Positions 32,680-42,042 of a stretch of 64,000 nt of DNA are shown piece by piece; the first letter of the stretch is position 1, and each line of letters opens with the position of its first letter. The stretch spans positions 62,001 through 126,000 of the forward strand of contig NZ_CAUWHO010000005.1 in NCBI RefSeq assembly GCF_963558545.1, written 5' to 3'. A program made the translations under genes and the position numbers. This stretch comes from Tyzzerella sp963558545. GTDB taxonomy: Bacteria > Bacillota > Clostridia > Lachnospirales > CAG-274. The notes under the pieces were generated by a model. The model did no database searches. It was not told the DNA's origin and was given only the letters and a program-made list of their open reading frames with translations.

Positions 32680-32726
32680 AAAGCTAGTGCTTGTGCATAT
32701 ATAGATAACAAAGGAGGTGCTTTTAA

Positions 32727-32861
32727 ATGAAAATGACATACCAGCCAAAAAAGAGACAAAGAAGCAAGGTACACGGTTTCAGAAAAAGAATGAGTACTGC
32801 TAATGGCAGAAAAGTTTTAATGAGAAGACGTAGAAAAGGTAGAAAGGTTCTATCTGCTTAA
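32727..32861 (+). CDS. rpmH: Ribosomal protein L34
   Basis: The 44-residue protein, too short for usual length filters, reads MKMTYQPKKRQRSKVHGFRK at the start and continues with RMSTANGRKVLMRRRRKGRK. This is the full L34 sequence, a small, very basic part of the 50S subunit. It starts 11 bases behind AAAGGAGGTG. It heads the classical rpmH-rnpA-yidD-yidC-khpB-mnmE-mnmG-rsmG-noc series near the replication origin in Firmicutes. dnaA is not the neighbour here; a MATE gene is. Confidence 0.98.
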   Translation: MKMTYQPKKRQRSKVHGFRKRMSTANGRKVLMRRRRKGRKVLSA

Positions 32862-32928
32862 TACAGAGCCTACATTTACCCAATTTAACATATTATACCA
32901 ATATATTAATATTTCTTATTGGTTAAAT

Positions 32929-32948
32929 AGCCCGCTATTTAGCGGGCT
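32929..32948 (+). terminator. Terminator after rpmH
   Basis: A GC-rich 8-bp stem, AGCCCGCT/AGCGGGCT with loop ATTT, is followed by TTTATATTTTT. It would lower read-through from rpmH into rnpA, matching the greater need for L34. Confidence 0.85.
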
Positions 32949-32991
32949 TTATATTTTTACTTTTTAAAATATATAAATAGGAGATGAAAAC

Positions 32992-33342
32992 GTGCTTTTT
33001 ACAAAATCTCTTAAAAAAAATTATCAGTTTAGATATGTGTATAACAAAGGAAAATCTATCGCTAACAAATATTTAGTTATGTACGTTGTAAAAAACAACT
33101 CTTTAGAAAACTATCTTGGTATATCTGTTAGCAAAAAAGTTGGAAATAGCGTAGTAAGAAGCAGAGTAACTAGGCTTATAAGAGAGAACTATCGTCTTAG
33201 CGAAACTAAGCTAAAAAATGGATATAGCATTGTTGTTATAGCAAGAAACACCTCAAATGGTGCTTCCTATCAAGAAATAAATAAAGCTATTTACCACCTT
33301 TTTTCAAAACATAACTTATTTAATAACTCTAAGCCTAGTTAG
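32992..33342 (+). CDS. rnpA: Ribonuclease P protein component
   Basis: The 116-residue basic protein starts at GTG 32992 behind GGAGATG. It has the N-terminal FRYVYNKGKSIANKYLVMYV and the conserved helix KKVGNSVVRSRVTRLIRENY, the RNR-type motif that holds the RNase P RNA. It assists the RNA subunit in removing 5' leaders from pre-tRNAs. Placement after rpmH is universal in bacteria. Confidence 0.96.
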   Translation: MLFTKSLKKNYQFRYVYNKGKSIANKYLVMYVVKNNSLENYLGISVSKKVGNSVVRSRVTRLIRENYRLSETKLKNGYSIVVIARNTSNGASYQEINKAIYHLFSKHNLFNNSKPS

Positions 33343-33362
33343 CTTACTATTGGGGGTTACTT

Positions 33363-33575
33363 ATGCTAAAAAAAATATGTATGTATATTATAAAATTTTA
33401 TCAAAGGTTTATTTCTCCTATGAAAAAACCTTGTTGTATATATTACCCTTCTTGTTCTAGATACGCATACAAAGCGTATGAAAAATATGGTTTTTTTAAA
33501 GGTACATATCTTACAATTTGGCGTATATTAAGATGCAACCCTTTTAGCAAAGGTGGCTACGACCCTGTCCCATAA
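33363..33575 (+). CDS. yidD: Membrane protein insertion efficiency factor YidD
   Basis: This 70-residue protein has the YidD signature: IIKFYQRFISPMKKPCCIYY, then PSCSRYAYKAYEKYG and CNPFSKGGYDPVP. YidD helps YidC-dependent membrane insertion. It is 20 bases from both rnpA and yidC. The frame is intact. Confidence 0.96.
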   Translation: MLKKICMYIIKFYQRFISPMKKPCCIYYPSCSRYAYKAYEKYGFFKGTYLTIWRILRCNPFSKGGYDPVP

Positions 33576-33594
33576 AAATTATTAGGAGGATTTA

Positions 33595-34599
33595 ATGTTG
33601 TTTAACTCTATTTTTATTTTAACTAATTTTATAGAAAAAGAACCTGGATTTATTGTTGGACCTATCTCAAAAATATTAGGTATTATAATAAACTTTGTAT
33701 TTAAGTTTGTTTATATGCTAACTACTAATCATTCTCTTGGTATAACTATTATATTATTTACTATTATAGTTAGATTTTTGTTAATCCCTTTAAACTATAA
33801 ACAACAAAAATCTATGTATATAATGCAAAAAATTCAACCCGAGATGAAAAAAATACAAGAAAAATATAAAGGTAATAAAGACCCAGAGGTTGCCAAAAAA
33901 ATGCAACTAGAAATGACTAAGCTCTATTCTAAACACAATTACAACCCAATTGGTGGATGTTTACCTATATTTATTCAGTTACCTATATTTATTGCTTTAT
34001 ACTTTATAATGAAAAATTCTTACCTATTTGTTTCTAATATAGGTAATTTATATACAGAAATTGCTAACAAAATATTAGCTACACCAAACTATGTAGATGT
34101 TTTAGTACCAATAGTTACACCTCTTGTACCTAGAGGTATTACAATAGACATTAGCCAAACACAAGATTTACTTAAAGCTATAAATAAATTTAGCCCTTCT
34201 GACTGGAACGCTATACAAGCTGGGTTACCTTCTCTAGACATATCTAATCTATTAGAGCAAAAAGCTAGCATAGAATCTTTCTTAGGTATAAACTTAGCAG
34301 AAACTGTTGGTGTAGGATTTCCTAAAGTTTTACTAGCTATTTTATCTGGTGCTACTACGTTTCTTTCTAGCTGGGTAATATCTAGAAAAAATAAATCTGA
34401 TGACCCTAACTTAAAAATGCAACAAAAAATTATGAATATTGTTATGCCTGTTATGATGACATTCTTTACTATATCTATACCTTGTGGGGTGGCTATATAT
34501 TGGATTGTTGGTAACTTAGTTCAAATAATTCAACAAATATTCTTAAGCAAATACTGCGAGAAAAAATTTGCTGAACAAGATTTAGCTACTAGTAAATAA
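33595..34599 (+). CDS. yidC: Membrane insertase YidC/Oxa1
   Basis: The 334-residue protein has five or so membrane helices with the conserved IIVRFLLIPLNYKQQKSMYI (the positively charged groove Arg and the cytoplasmic coiled coil), then CLPIFIQLPIFIALYFIM and VAIYWIVGNLVQIIQQIFLS. It inserts membrane proteins alone or with SecYEG. There is an extra outside segment (about 150-240) between helices 2 and 3, as in clostridial forms. No lipoprotein signal is visible. Confidence 0.95.
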   Translation: MLFNSIFILTNFIEKEPGFIVGPISKILGIIINFVFKFVYMLTTNHSLGITIILFTIIVRFLLIPLNYKQQKSMYIMQKIQPEMKKIQEKYKGNKDPEVAKKMQLEMTKLYSKHNYNPIGGCLPIFIQLPIFIALYFIMKNSYLFVSNIGNLYTEIANKILATPNYVDVLVPIVTPLVPRGITIDISQTQDLLKAINKFSPSDWNAIQAGLPSLDISNLLEQKASIESFLGINLAETVGVGFPKVLLAILSGATTFLSSWVISRKNKSDDPNLKMQQKIMNIVMPVMMTFFTISIPCGVAIYWIVGNLVQIIQQIFLSKYCEKKFAEQDLATSK

Positions 34600-34630
34600 C
34601 TAGTATCTTAATTTTACAAGGAGGAGTTTT

Positions 34631-35398
34631 ATGGAAATACAAAAAATTGCTAAAACTGTTAATTTAGCTATTGATGAGGCTCTAAAAGAACTTAATACTA
34701 CTATTGATAAAATAGAATACACTGTATTACAAGAGCCATCTAAAGGATTTTTAGGCATTGGTAGCAAGCCTGCTAAAGTTTTAGTAAAATTAAAAGAAAA
34801 AAATAAACCTGTTGATACTAGCACTAACCATATACAACCAAAAAAAGACCCATCTGTTATATCTAATATTAATACTAATCAAACAGAAAAGAGAATACCT
34901 AGAATGGTTAGTGAAGATACATTTAAGGGAAGTAACAAAGAAATAAATAAAAACGCACCTAACATAGCTACTGACTTTTTAAATAAAATCTTTACTAATA
35001 TGAATATATCCGTAGAAATAGATGCAAAACTAACAGAAAAAAATACATTATTAATAAATTTAAAAGGTGATGACATAGGTGTTATAATTGGTAAAAGAGG
35101 ACAAACTTTAGACTCTTTACAATACCTTACTAACCTTGTTGTAAATAAAGGTGAATATTCTTATATGTCTGTTAGCATAGATACTGCAGATTACCGTGAA
35201 AGAAGAAAACAAACTTTAGAGCAACTGGCTATAAACTTAGCTAAAAAGGCTAAAAAAACAAGACGTAATGTTAACCTTGAGCCTATGAACCCATATGAAA
35301 GAAGAATTATACACGGAGCTTTACAAAGCGACCCTATGGTAAAAACTTATAGCGAAGGTGATGAACCTTTTAGATATGTTGTTATATCACCTAAATAG
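34631..35398 (+). CDS. khpB: RNA-binding protein KhpB (Jag/EloR)
   Basis: The 255-residue protein has the three Jag parts: an N-terminal Jag_N domain (about 1-55, with EPSKGFLGIGSKPAKVLVKL), a linker, a KH domain with GVIIGKRGQTLDSLQYLTNL, and a C-terminal R3H domain (NPYERRIIHGALQSDPMV). KhpB binds many RNAs together with KhpA and affects cell elongation and sporulation. Its place after yidC is standard. Confidence 0.94.
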   Translation: MEIQKIAKTVNLAIDEALKELNTTIDKIEYTVLQEPSKGFLGIGSKPAKVLVKLKEKNKPVDTSTNHIQPKKDPSVISNINTNQTEKRIPRMVSEDTFKGSNKEINKNAPNIATDFLNKIFTNMNISVEIDAKLTEKNTLLINLKGDDIGVIIGKRGQTLDSLQYLTNLVVNKGEYSYMSVSIDTADYRERRKQTLEQLAINLAKKAKKTRRNVNLEPMNPYERRIIHGALQSDPMVKTYSEGDEPFRYVVISPK

Positions 35399-35426
35399 AT
35401 TATCAATTTTTGTAATAATTAGATTT

Positions 35427-35451
35427 ATACCTTTGCTTGTAGCAAAGGTAT
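35427..35451 (+). terminator. Terminator after khpB
   Basis: An 11-bp stem, ATACCTTTGCT/AGCAAAGGTAT with loop TGT, stands 29 bases after khpB and is followed by a mixed T-rich stretch. It separates the rpmH-khpB unit from mnmE. Confidence 0.75.
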
Positions 35452-35584
35452 TTGCTTTATTCCAATTAGAGTATAAGTTAGTATTTTATTTATAAAAATT
35501 ATATGAATAATAAAAAATTGATTTAATATAAAATAACTTATTTGATATTATTAAATTTAATTTTTAATAGATAGGAATGATAAA

Positions 35585-36982
35585 ATGAAAATTAAAGAGT
35601 TTGACACAATAGCTGCTATTGCCACATCTTTTGGTGAAGGTGGTATAGGTATTATACGCATTAGTGGAGATAATGCCTTTAATATAGCAGATAAAATATT
35701 TGTTCCATTTGATAAAAATAAACAAAATGTAAAAATAAATGATTATAAAAGCCATACCTTAACATATGGCACTATAAAAGATAATAAAGAAATAATAGAC
35801 GAAGTTTTGCTTAGCGTTATGAAAGCTCCTAAAACATACACTTGTGAAGATGTTATAGAAATAAACTGCCACGGTGGTAAATCTTCTGTAAAGCGTGTTT
35901 TAAATACTGTATTAAAAAATGGTGCTAGAATAGCAGAAAATGGCGAATTTACTAAACGTGCATTTTTAAACGGAAGAATAGATTTAAGCAAGGCAGAAGC
36001 CGTTATAGATATAATAAATGCTAAAACAGACATAGGGCACAAATCTGCTATAAATAGGCTAGAAGGAAAGCTAAAGCAAAAAATAGACGAATATAGAAAT
36101 GATATTATTACTATGACTGCACATATAGAAGCCTCCATAGACTATCCAGAGCACGATGATGAAACTATGACTTATAATATGATAGAAGAAAATACAAAAA
36201 ATCTTATAAAAAAAGTAGAACATCTTTTAAAAACTGCTGATACAGGGCGTATTGTAAAAGAAGGTATAAAAACAGTTATTTTAGGTAAACCAAATGTTGG
36301 TAAAAGCTCTATACTAAATATATTACTAAACGAAGATAGAGCAATAGTAAGTGATATAGCAGGCACAACACGAGATGTTTTAAAAGAACACCTTAACATA
36401 AACGGTGTTGCCCTTAACATTGTAGATACTGCTGGTATTAGAAAAACAGATGATGAGATAGAAAAAATAGGTGTGGAAAAATCTAAAGAATATGCACAAG
36501 ATGCCGACTTGATACTTCTTGTTTTAGACAATTCTAAGCCTTTAGATAAAGAAGATATAGAAATATTAAATTTTATAAAAAATAAAAAAACTTTAGTCCT
36601 TATTAATAAAACAGACCTTAGCTCTAGCTTAAACGTAAATAATTTAAAAAGTTATATAAAAGAAGAAAATATACTAATGCTTTCTGCAAAACAAGACTTA
36701 GGCTTTGATATGTTAAAAGATAAAATAGAAACCCTATTTTTTGAAGGAGAAATAAACATAAATGAGGATATTTTAATATCTAATGAAAGAAACAAAAACT
36801 CTCTTTACAACTGTATAGAAAGCCTTAAAAATGTTTTAAACACAATAGAAACAAGAATGCCAGAAGATTTTATATCTATGGATTTAATAGAAGCATACAG
36901 ATATTTAGGAGAAATAACAGGAGAAAGCCTAGATGAAGATGTTATAGACAAAATATTTTCAGAGTTTTGTCTAGGTAAATAA
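35585..36982 (+). CDS. mnmE: tRNA modification GTPase MnmE
   Basis: The 465-residue GTPase shows the N-terminal formyl-THF-binding domain (AAIATSFGEGGIGIIRISG), the G domain with GKPNVGKSSILN, AGTTRDV, DTAGI and NKTD, and the C-terminal FCLGK with the functional cysteine. With MnmG it puts the aminomethyl-type group on uridine 34 of several tRNAs. The downstream mnmG follows directly. The frame is intact. Confidence 0.97.
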   Translation: MKIKEFDTIAAIATSFGEGGIGIIRISGDNAFNIADKIFVPFDKNKQNVKINDYKSHTLTYGTIKDNKEIIDEVLLSVMKAPKTYTCEDVIEINCHGGKSSVKRVLNTVLKNGARIAENGEFTKRAFLNGRIDLSKAEAVIDIINAKTDIGHKSAINRLEGKLKQKIDEYRNDIITMTAHIEASIDYPEHDDETMTYNMIEENTKNLIKKVEHLLKTADTGRIVKEGIKTVILGKPNVGKSSILNILLNEDRAIVSDIAGTTRDVLKEHLNINGVALNIVDTAGIRKTDDEIEKIGVEKSKEYAQDADLILLVLDNSKPLDKEDIEILNFIKNKKTLVLINKTDLSSSLNVNNLKSYIKEENILMLSAKQDLGFDMLKDKIETLFFEGEININEDILISNERNKNSLYNCIESLKNVLNTIETRMPEDFISMDLIEAYRYLGEITGESLDEDVIDKIFSEFCLGK

Positions 36983-36999
36983 CTAGAAAGGTGATAATA

Positions 37000-38871
37000 A
37001 TGAATATATTAGCAGAAGAAAATGTAGACGTTGTTGTTATAGGTGCTGGACACGCAGGCTGTGAAGCTGCTCTTGCAACGGCACGTATAGGATTTTCAAC
37101 GGCTTTATTTTCTATAAATTTAGACAGTATAGCAATGATGCCCTGCAACCCTAATATAGGTGGTAGCTCAAAGGGACATCTTGTTAGAGAAATAGACGCT
37201 CTTGGTGGAGAAATGGGCAAAAATATAGATAAAAGCTATATACAAACACGTATGCTTAATACAAGTAAAGGCCCTGCCGTTTATTCCCTTAGAGCACAAG
37301 CCGATAAAAATAAATATCATATAGAAATGAAAAAAGTGTTAGAAAATACGCCTAATTTAGATATAATACAAGGTGAAATATCCCATATTATAACTAAAGA
37401 CGGTGTAGTTACTGGTGTTTTAAAAGAAGACGGTATATTATACAACTGTAAAGCAGTTATTATATGCTCTGGCACTTATTTAAAATCTAAATGTTTATAT
37501 GGAGATATGGCAATAGAAAGTGGACCTAATGGGCTTAGACAAGCTACACATCTTAGCGACTGCCTTAAAAATCTTGGTGTTAAAATGTACCGTTTTAAAA
37601 CTGGTACACCTGCTAGGATAGATAAAAGAACAGTAGACTTTTCTAAAATGTCTGTACAAGATGGAGATGAAAACATAGTTCCTTTTTCTTTTGAAAATAC
37701 ACCTGATGATATAAAAAGAGAACAACTTCCTTGTTATCTTACTTATACTAATAGTGAAACACATAAAATAATAAATGACAACCTACATCGCTCCTCTATG
37801 TATGGTGGTATGATAGAAGGTACTGGCCCTAGATATTGCCCTTCTATAGAAGATAAAATAGTACGCTTTGCCGATAAAGAACGCCACCAAATATTTATAG
37901 AACCAGAAGGGGAAGATACTAACGAAATGTATGTACAAGGTATGAGCACATCTTTACCTATTGACATACAAATAAAAATGTATAGAAGTATTGAGGGATT
38001 GGAAAATTGCAAAATAATGCGTAATGCTTATGCAATAGAATATGATTGTATAGATGCTACACAGCTAAAACTTAGCCTAGAGTTTAAAAATATAAAAGGT
38101 CTTTTTAGTGCAGGTCAATTTAATGGTACATCAGGATATGAAGAAGCTGCTGCCCAAGGTATTATAGCAGGTATTAATGCTACAAAATATATAAAAAATG
38201 AAGAACCTTTAATACTTGATAGGTCACAGGCTTATATAGGTGTTTTAATAGATGATATTGTAACAAAAGGTAGCCTTGAGCCTTACCGTATGATGACATC
38301 TCGTGCAGAATATCGCCTATTGTTAAGACAGGATAATGCAGATTTAAGGCTTACAGAAATAGGATATAATGTAGGGCTTATAACAGAAGATAGATACAAA
38401 AGATTTTTAGATAAAAAGGCTAAAATAGAGCAAGATATAAAACGTATTAAAAAAATATCTATTGCTCCTACCAATGAAGTAAACTCACTATTAGAAAAAT
38501 ATGATAGCACACCTTTAACAACAGGTATAAAATTTACAGACCTTATAAAAAGGACAGAGCTTTCTTATATGTGCCTTGCACCTCTTGATAAAGATAGACC
38601 TAGCCTTTCTTATGATATAGAAGAACAAGTTAATATTCAAATAAAATATGAAGGATATATAGAAAAACAAATGCGTCAGGTAGAACAGTTTAAAAAGCTT
38701 GAGAAAAAACGTATACCAAAAGATATAGACTACTCTAAAGTTATGAGCCTTAGCCTAGAAGGACGCCAAAACCTTGAAAAAATACGCCCAGAAAGTATAG
38801 GCCACGCCTCTCGTATATCTGGTATATCTCCTGCAGATATAAATATGCTTTTAGTTTATCTAAATCTTTAA
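37000..38871 (+). CDS. mnmG: tRNA modification FAD enzyme MnmG
   Basis: I start at ATG 37000; the frame extends three codons to a GTG that is part of the AAAGGTG site. The 623-residue flavoprotein has the FAD motif VIGAGHAGCEAALATARIG, MMPCNPNIGGSSKGHLVREI and the second GTSGYEEAAAQG. It is MnmE's partner. The C-terminal helical domain (SRISGISPADINMLLVYL) is complete. Confidence 0.97.
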   Translation: MNILAEENVDVVVIGAGHAGCEAALATARIGFSTALFSINLDSIAMMPCNPNIGGSSKGHLVREIDALGGEMGKNIDKSYIQTRMLNTSKGPAVYSLRAQADKNKYHIEMKKVLENTPNLDIIQGEISHIITKDGVVTGVLKEDGILYNCKAVIICSGTYLKSKCLYGDMAIESGPNGLRQATHLSDCLKNLGVKMYRFKTGTPARIDKRTVDFSKMSVQDGDENIVPFSFENTPDDIKREQLPCYLTYTNSETHKIINDNLHRSSMYGGMIEGTGPRYCPSIEDKIVRFADKERHQIFIEPEGEDTNEMYVQGMSTSLPIDIQIKMYRSIEGLENCKIMRNAYAIEYDCIDATQLKLSLEFKNIKGLFSAGQFNGTSGYEEAAAQGIIAGINATKYIKNEEPLILDRSQAYIGVLIDDIVTKGSLEPYRMMTSRAEYRLLLRQDNADLRLTEIGYNVGLITEDRYKRFLDKKAKIEQDIKRIKKISIAPTNEVNSLLEKYDSTPLTTGIKFTDLIKRTELSYMCLAPLDKDRPSLSYDIEEQVNIQIKYEGYIEKQMRQVEQFKKLEKKRIPKDIDYSKVMSLSLEGRQNLEKIRPESIGHASRISGISPADINMLLVYLNL

Positions 38872-38922
38872 CATATTTATACTTTCTGAATAAAATGTAA
38901 TAAAATACAAGGAGTGATAGCT

Positions 38923-39327
38923 TTGGTTTTTTTACCTATTAAAAATAAATATAAACAAAAAAGTTATTTTCATATAGATAACAGCAAAGCTCCTTTTTTT
39001 TATATATTAACTCATCAATATACTAGCAAAAGTTTTATAAATCTTATAAGAAAAAATAAACTTTTAGAAGCAAAAAATTTTATAAGTAAAGCCTTTGCAG
39101 AAGATGTAAATATATCTATATTAAAAGAGTTTTTTAATGATGATTATGTATACAAAACATTAGATAAAGTAAGTTTTTACAAAAACAAATATGAAAAAAT
39201 AAATGCTTTTTTAATAATGGATAAAAACTCAAAATTTAAAGGCATTATTAACTTCTATATGATAAATGAGCCAGACAACATTAGCCAATGGAAAATATAT
39301 AAAATAACAAAAGAAACAACTTATTAA
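38923..39327 (+). CDS. Unknown protein between mnmG and rsmG, 134 aa
   Basis: I place the start at TTG 38923, eight bases after AAGGAG; the GTG at 38914 overlaps that site. The protein begins MVFLPIKNKYKQKSYFHIDN and is basic and aromatic, with a likely alpha-beta fold; ENYKINAFLIMDKNSKF-like strands occur in the second half. I do not recognise a family. It is placed tightly between mnmG and rsmG (nine bases before the latter), so it is surely co-transcribed with this tRNA/rRNA modification series. Confidence 0.65.
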   Translation: MVFLPIKNKYKQKSYFHIDNSKAPFFYILTHQYTSKSFINLIRKNKLLEAKNFISKAFAEDVNISILKEFFNDDYVYKTLDKVSFYKNKYEKINAFLIMDKNSKFKGIINFYMINEPDNISQWKIYKITKETTY

Positions 39328-39336
39328 GGAGCTTTT

Positions 39337-40047
39337 ATGAAAAATTTATTAAAAAATGCTTGTAAAGAGCTTAACCTTATCTTAGATGATAGCCAAATAG
39401 ATGATTTTTTAAAATATAAAGAACTTCTTTTAGAATGGAACGAAAAAATAAACCTTACTGCCATAACAAATGATAGGGAAATTATATTAAAGCATTTTGT
39501 AGACTGTTTGACAGTATGCAAATTTGTAGATTTTAACAATAAATCTTTTATAGATGTAGGTACAGGAGCTGGCTTTCCTGCTATACCTATAAAGATATTT
39601 TGTAAAGGCTCTTCCCCTACTCTTTTAGATTCTTTAAACAAACGTATAAATTTTTTAAAAACAGTAGGTAAAGAGCTTAATTTACAAAATATAACATATG
39701 TTCATTCTAGAGCAGAAGATGGTGGACAAGATGTAAACTTTAGAGAAAAGTACGATTTTTGTGTATCTCGTGCCGTTGCAAACTTAAGTGTATTAGCAGA
39801 ATTTGACTTGCCTTTTGTAAAAGTTGGTGGATATTTTATAGCTTTAAAAGGCCCTTTATTAGATAGTGAAATTATAGATGCAAAAAAAGCAATATCTACA
39901 CTTGGTGGAGAAATAGAGAAAATAGAAACTATAAAAATACCTTTTACAGATATAGAGCATAAGCTAGTTTTTATAAAAAAATTAAGACAAACTCCAAAGC
40001 AATACCCAAGAAAAGCTGGCAAGATACCTAAAAGTCCTATTAAATGA
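39337..40047 (+). CDS. rsmG: 16S rRNA m7G527 methyltransferase RsmG
   Basis: The 236-residue protein is RsmG (GidB): LLLEWNEKINLTAITNDREI, the SAM site SFIDVGTGAGFPAIPIKIF, and CVSRAVANLSVLAEFDLPFV. It methylates G527 of 16S rRNA. The C-terminal tail is rich in Lys and Pro (KQYPRKAGKIPKSPIK), a pattern also typical of the family. Its loss is known to give low-level streptomycin resistance. Confidence 0.96.
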   Translation: MKNLLKNACKELNLILDDSQIDDFLKYKELLLEWNEKINLTAITNDREIILKHFVDCLTVCKFVDFNNKSFIDVGTGAGFPAIPIKIFCKGSSPTLLDSLNKRINFLKTVGKELNLQNITYVHSRAEDGGQDVNFREKYDFCVSRAVANLSVLAEFDLPFVKVGGYFIALKGPLLDSEIIDAKKAISTLGGEIEKIETIKIPFTDIEHKLVFIKKLRQTPKQYPRKAGKIPKSPIK

Positions 40048-40174
40048 CAAAATTTAAAAGGTAAAATAGTAACTTTTTGTAATTATCTTTTTGTTTTGAA
40101 TTTTCTGACATTTGGAAATATTTAGGAAATATATGCTATAATGCACATAAAATATAATATATATGAGGTGTGTT

Positions 40175-40978
40175 ATGCAAAGTTTACAAAATAATCAAAA
40201 AGAAATTATTTATTTAGACGTAGAAAAAATTTACCCTAGCCCTTATCAACCTAGAAAAACATTTGAAGAAAATAGCATAGATGAGCTATCTTTATCTATT
40301 GTTAAGTACGGTGTTATAGAACCTATACTAGTAAGAGAGCTTAAAGGCTCATTTTATGAGCTTATAGCAGGAGAACGTAGGCTAAAAGCCTGTAAAAAAA
40401 TTGGTATAGAAAAAATACCTGCTATAATATCTCATATTAGCGAGAAAGATAGTGCCTGTATGACTTTAATAGAAAATGTACAAAGAGAAAGGCTTAATTT
40501 TATAGAAGAGGCAGAAGGCTTTCAAACTCTTATGGTAGATTTTGGTTACACACAAGAAGAAATATCAAAAATAATTGGTAAAAAACAATCTACTATATCT
40601 AACAAGCTACGTCTATTAAAACTAAAAAAGGACATAAAAAATACTATTATACAAAATAAACTTACAGAGCGTCACGCACGTGCTTTGTTAAAAATAAATG
40701 ATGAAAATACTCAAAGAGAAATATTACAAAAAATATTAAAATTTGACCTTAACGTACAAAAAACAGAAGAGCTTGTAGAAAATACTTTAAAAAGACTAGA
40801 TGGAATAAGCTTAAAAAAAGAAAAAAAAATAAAAGGATACATAGGGGATTTAAGAATTTTTACAAACACTATTAAAAGTGCCATTGATGTTATGAAAGAA
40901 TCTGGAGTAAATACTAACTACTCTATTGTAAAAAATCAAAATGGATATGAAATAAATATTAAAGTTTGTACAGAATAA
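40175..40978 (+). CDS. noc: Nucleoid occlusion / ParB-family protein
   Basis: I start at ATG 40175 because GAGGTG lies just upstream, inside the longer frame that begins at 40163. The 267-residue protein has the ParB N-terminal CTPase domain (YPSPYQPRKTFEENSIDELS, then ELIAGERRLKACKKIG), the NVQRERLNFIEEAEGF motif and a helix-turn-helix (YTQEEISKIIGKKQSTISNK). Gene order after rsmG fits Noc, which keeps cell division off the nucleoid; no parA/soj follows, which speaks against ParB proper. The 115-base gap before it should hold its promoter. Confidence 0.88.
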   Translation: MQSLQNNQKEIIYLDVEKIYPSPYQPRKTFEENSIDELSLSIVKYGVIEPILVRELKGSFYELIAGERRLKACKKIGIEKIPAIISHISEKDSACMTLIENVQRERLNFIEEAEGFQTLMVDFGYTQEEISKIIGKKQSTISNKLRLLKLKKDIKNTIIQNKLTERHARALLKINDENTQREILQKILKFDLNVQKTEELVENTLKRLDGISLKKEKKIKGYIGDLRIFTNTIKSAIDVMKESGVNTNYSIVKNQNGYEINIKVCTE

Positions 40979-41009
40979 ATTTATATTCCTAAAAATAGGA
41001 GAAGATATT

Positions 41010-41429
41010 ATGGATATGTTTTTTTTAGAAAATACCGATATAAAACTTGCTTTTGATATTAGGAAGCAAGTTTTTATAAACGAACAAAATGTCCCAGAAG
41101 AAATAGAAATAGACGGAAGTGATAAATACGCAAAAAATATGATTTTAAAAGTAGATAACAAGCCTATTGGTACTGGTAGGCTTATTGTTATAGATAATAA
41201 AATGTATATAGGGCGTGTTGCTATATTAAAAGAATATAGAAAAAAAGGCTATGCTACACATTTAGTTAAATTTTTATTAGCCGAAGCTAAAAATATGGGC
41301 TATAATGAAGTTTTTATCCATTCACAAAGCTATGTTAAAGATTTTTATGAAAAAATTGGCTTTGTTGCCTTTGGTAAAGAATTTATAGAAGCTAACATAC
41401 CTCATATAAATATGAAAATAACATTTTAG
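41010..41429 (+). CDS. GNAT acetyltransferase, ElaA/YjcF-like
   Basis: The 139-residue protein fits the short GNAT family related to ElaA and YjcF: FDIRKQVFINEQNVPEEIEI at the N-terminus, the acetyl-CoA loop VAILKEYRKKGYATHLVKFL (Q/RxxGxG/A variant) and EVFIHSQSYVKDFYEKIGFV. The substrate is unknown. It stands between noc and pth with a good GGAG site, in the same direction. Confidence 0.85.
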   Translation: MDMFFLENTDIKLAFDIRKQVFINEQNVPEEIEIDGSDKYAKNMILKVDNKPIGTGRLIVIDNKMYIGRVAILKEYRKKGYATHLVKFLLAEAKNMGYNEVFIHSQSYVKDFYEKIGFVAFGKEFIEANIPHINMKITF

Positions 41430-41440
41430 GAGGATAACAA

Positions 41441-42031
41441 ATGAAACTTATTATAGGTCTTGGTAATCCTGGCTTGGAGTATAAATGGACAAGACATAAT
41501 GTAGGCTTTGAAGCTATTGACAAGCTTGCATACGATTTTAACATAAATGTAAATAAAAATAAATTTAAAGCTATTTATGGAGAAGGAATAATACATAATG
41601 AAAAAGTTTTGCTTATAAAACCTTTAACATATATGAACCTTAGTGGCGAATGTGTTAGAGAATTTTTACATTTTTATAAAGACTTAGACACTAGCGATAT
41701 TATGGTTATATGCGATGATATAAATCTACCTCTTGGCTCTATAAGAATAAGAAAAAAAGGCTCTGATGGTGGGCAAAATGGCTTAAAAAACATTATATAT
41801 CAGCTTAATAAAGACGACTTTCCACGCCTTAGAATAGGCGTTGGGCAAAAACCAGAACATTATACTTTAGCAAATTTTGTTTTATCAAAATTTAATAAAG
41901 ATGAAGAAGATGATATAATAAAAGGTATTACATCTGCAACAGATGCTATTGAAGTATTTATAAAAGATAGAGATAATGGTATCTCTAATGCTATGAACCT
42001 GTTTAACAAAAAAATTAAAAAAAATGAATAG
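41441..42031 (+). CDS. pth: Peptidyl-tRNA hydrolase
   Basis: The 196-residue enzyme has LIIGLGNPGLEYKWTRHNVG with the catalytic His, KPLTYMNLSGECVREFL, the Asp in ICDDINLPLGSIRIR and GSDGGQNGLKNI. It frees tRNA from peptides lost by the ribosome and is essential. It is followed closely by mfd, the usual order in Firmicutes. Confidence 0.97.
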   Translation: MKLIIGLGNPGLEYKWTRHNVGFEAIDKLAYDFNINVNKNKFKAIYGEGIIHNEKVLLIKPLTYMNLSGECVREFLHFYKDLDTSDIMVICDDINLPLGSIRIRKKGSDGGQNGLKNIIYQLNKDDFPRLRIGVGQKPEHYTLANFVLSKFNKDEEDDIIKGITSATDAIEVFIKDRDNGISNAMNLFNKKIKKNE

Positions 42032-42042
42032 TTGGTGTATTT

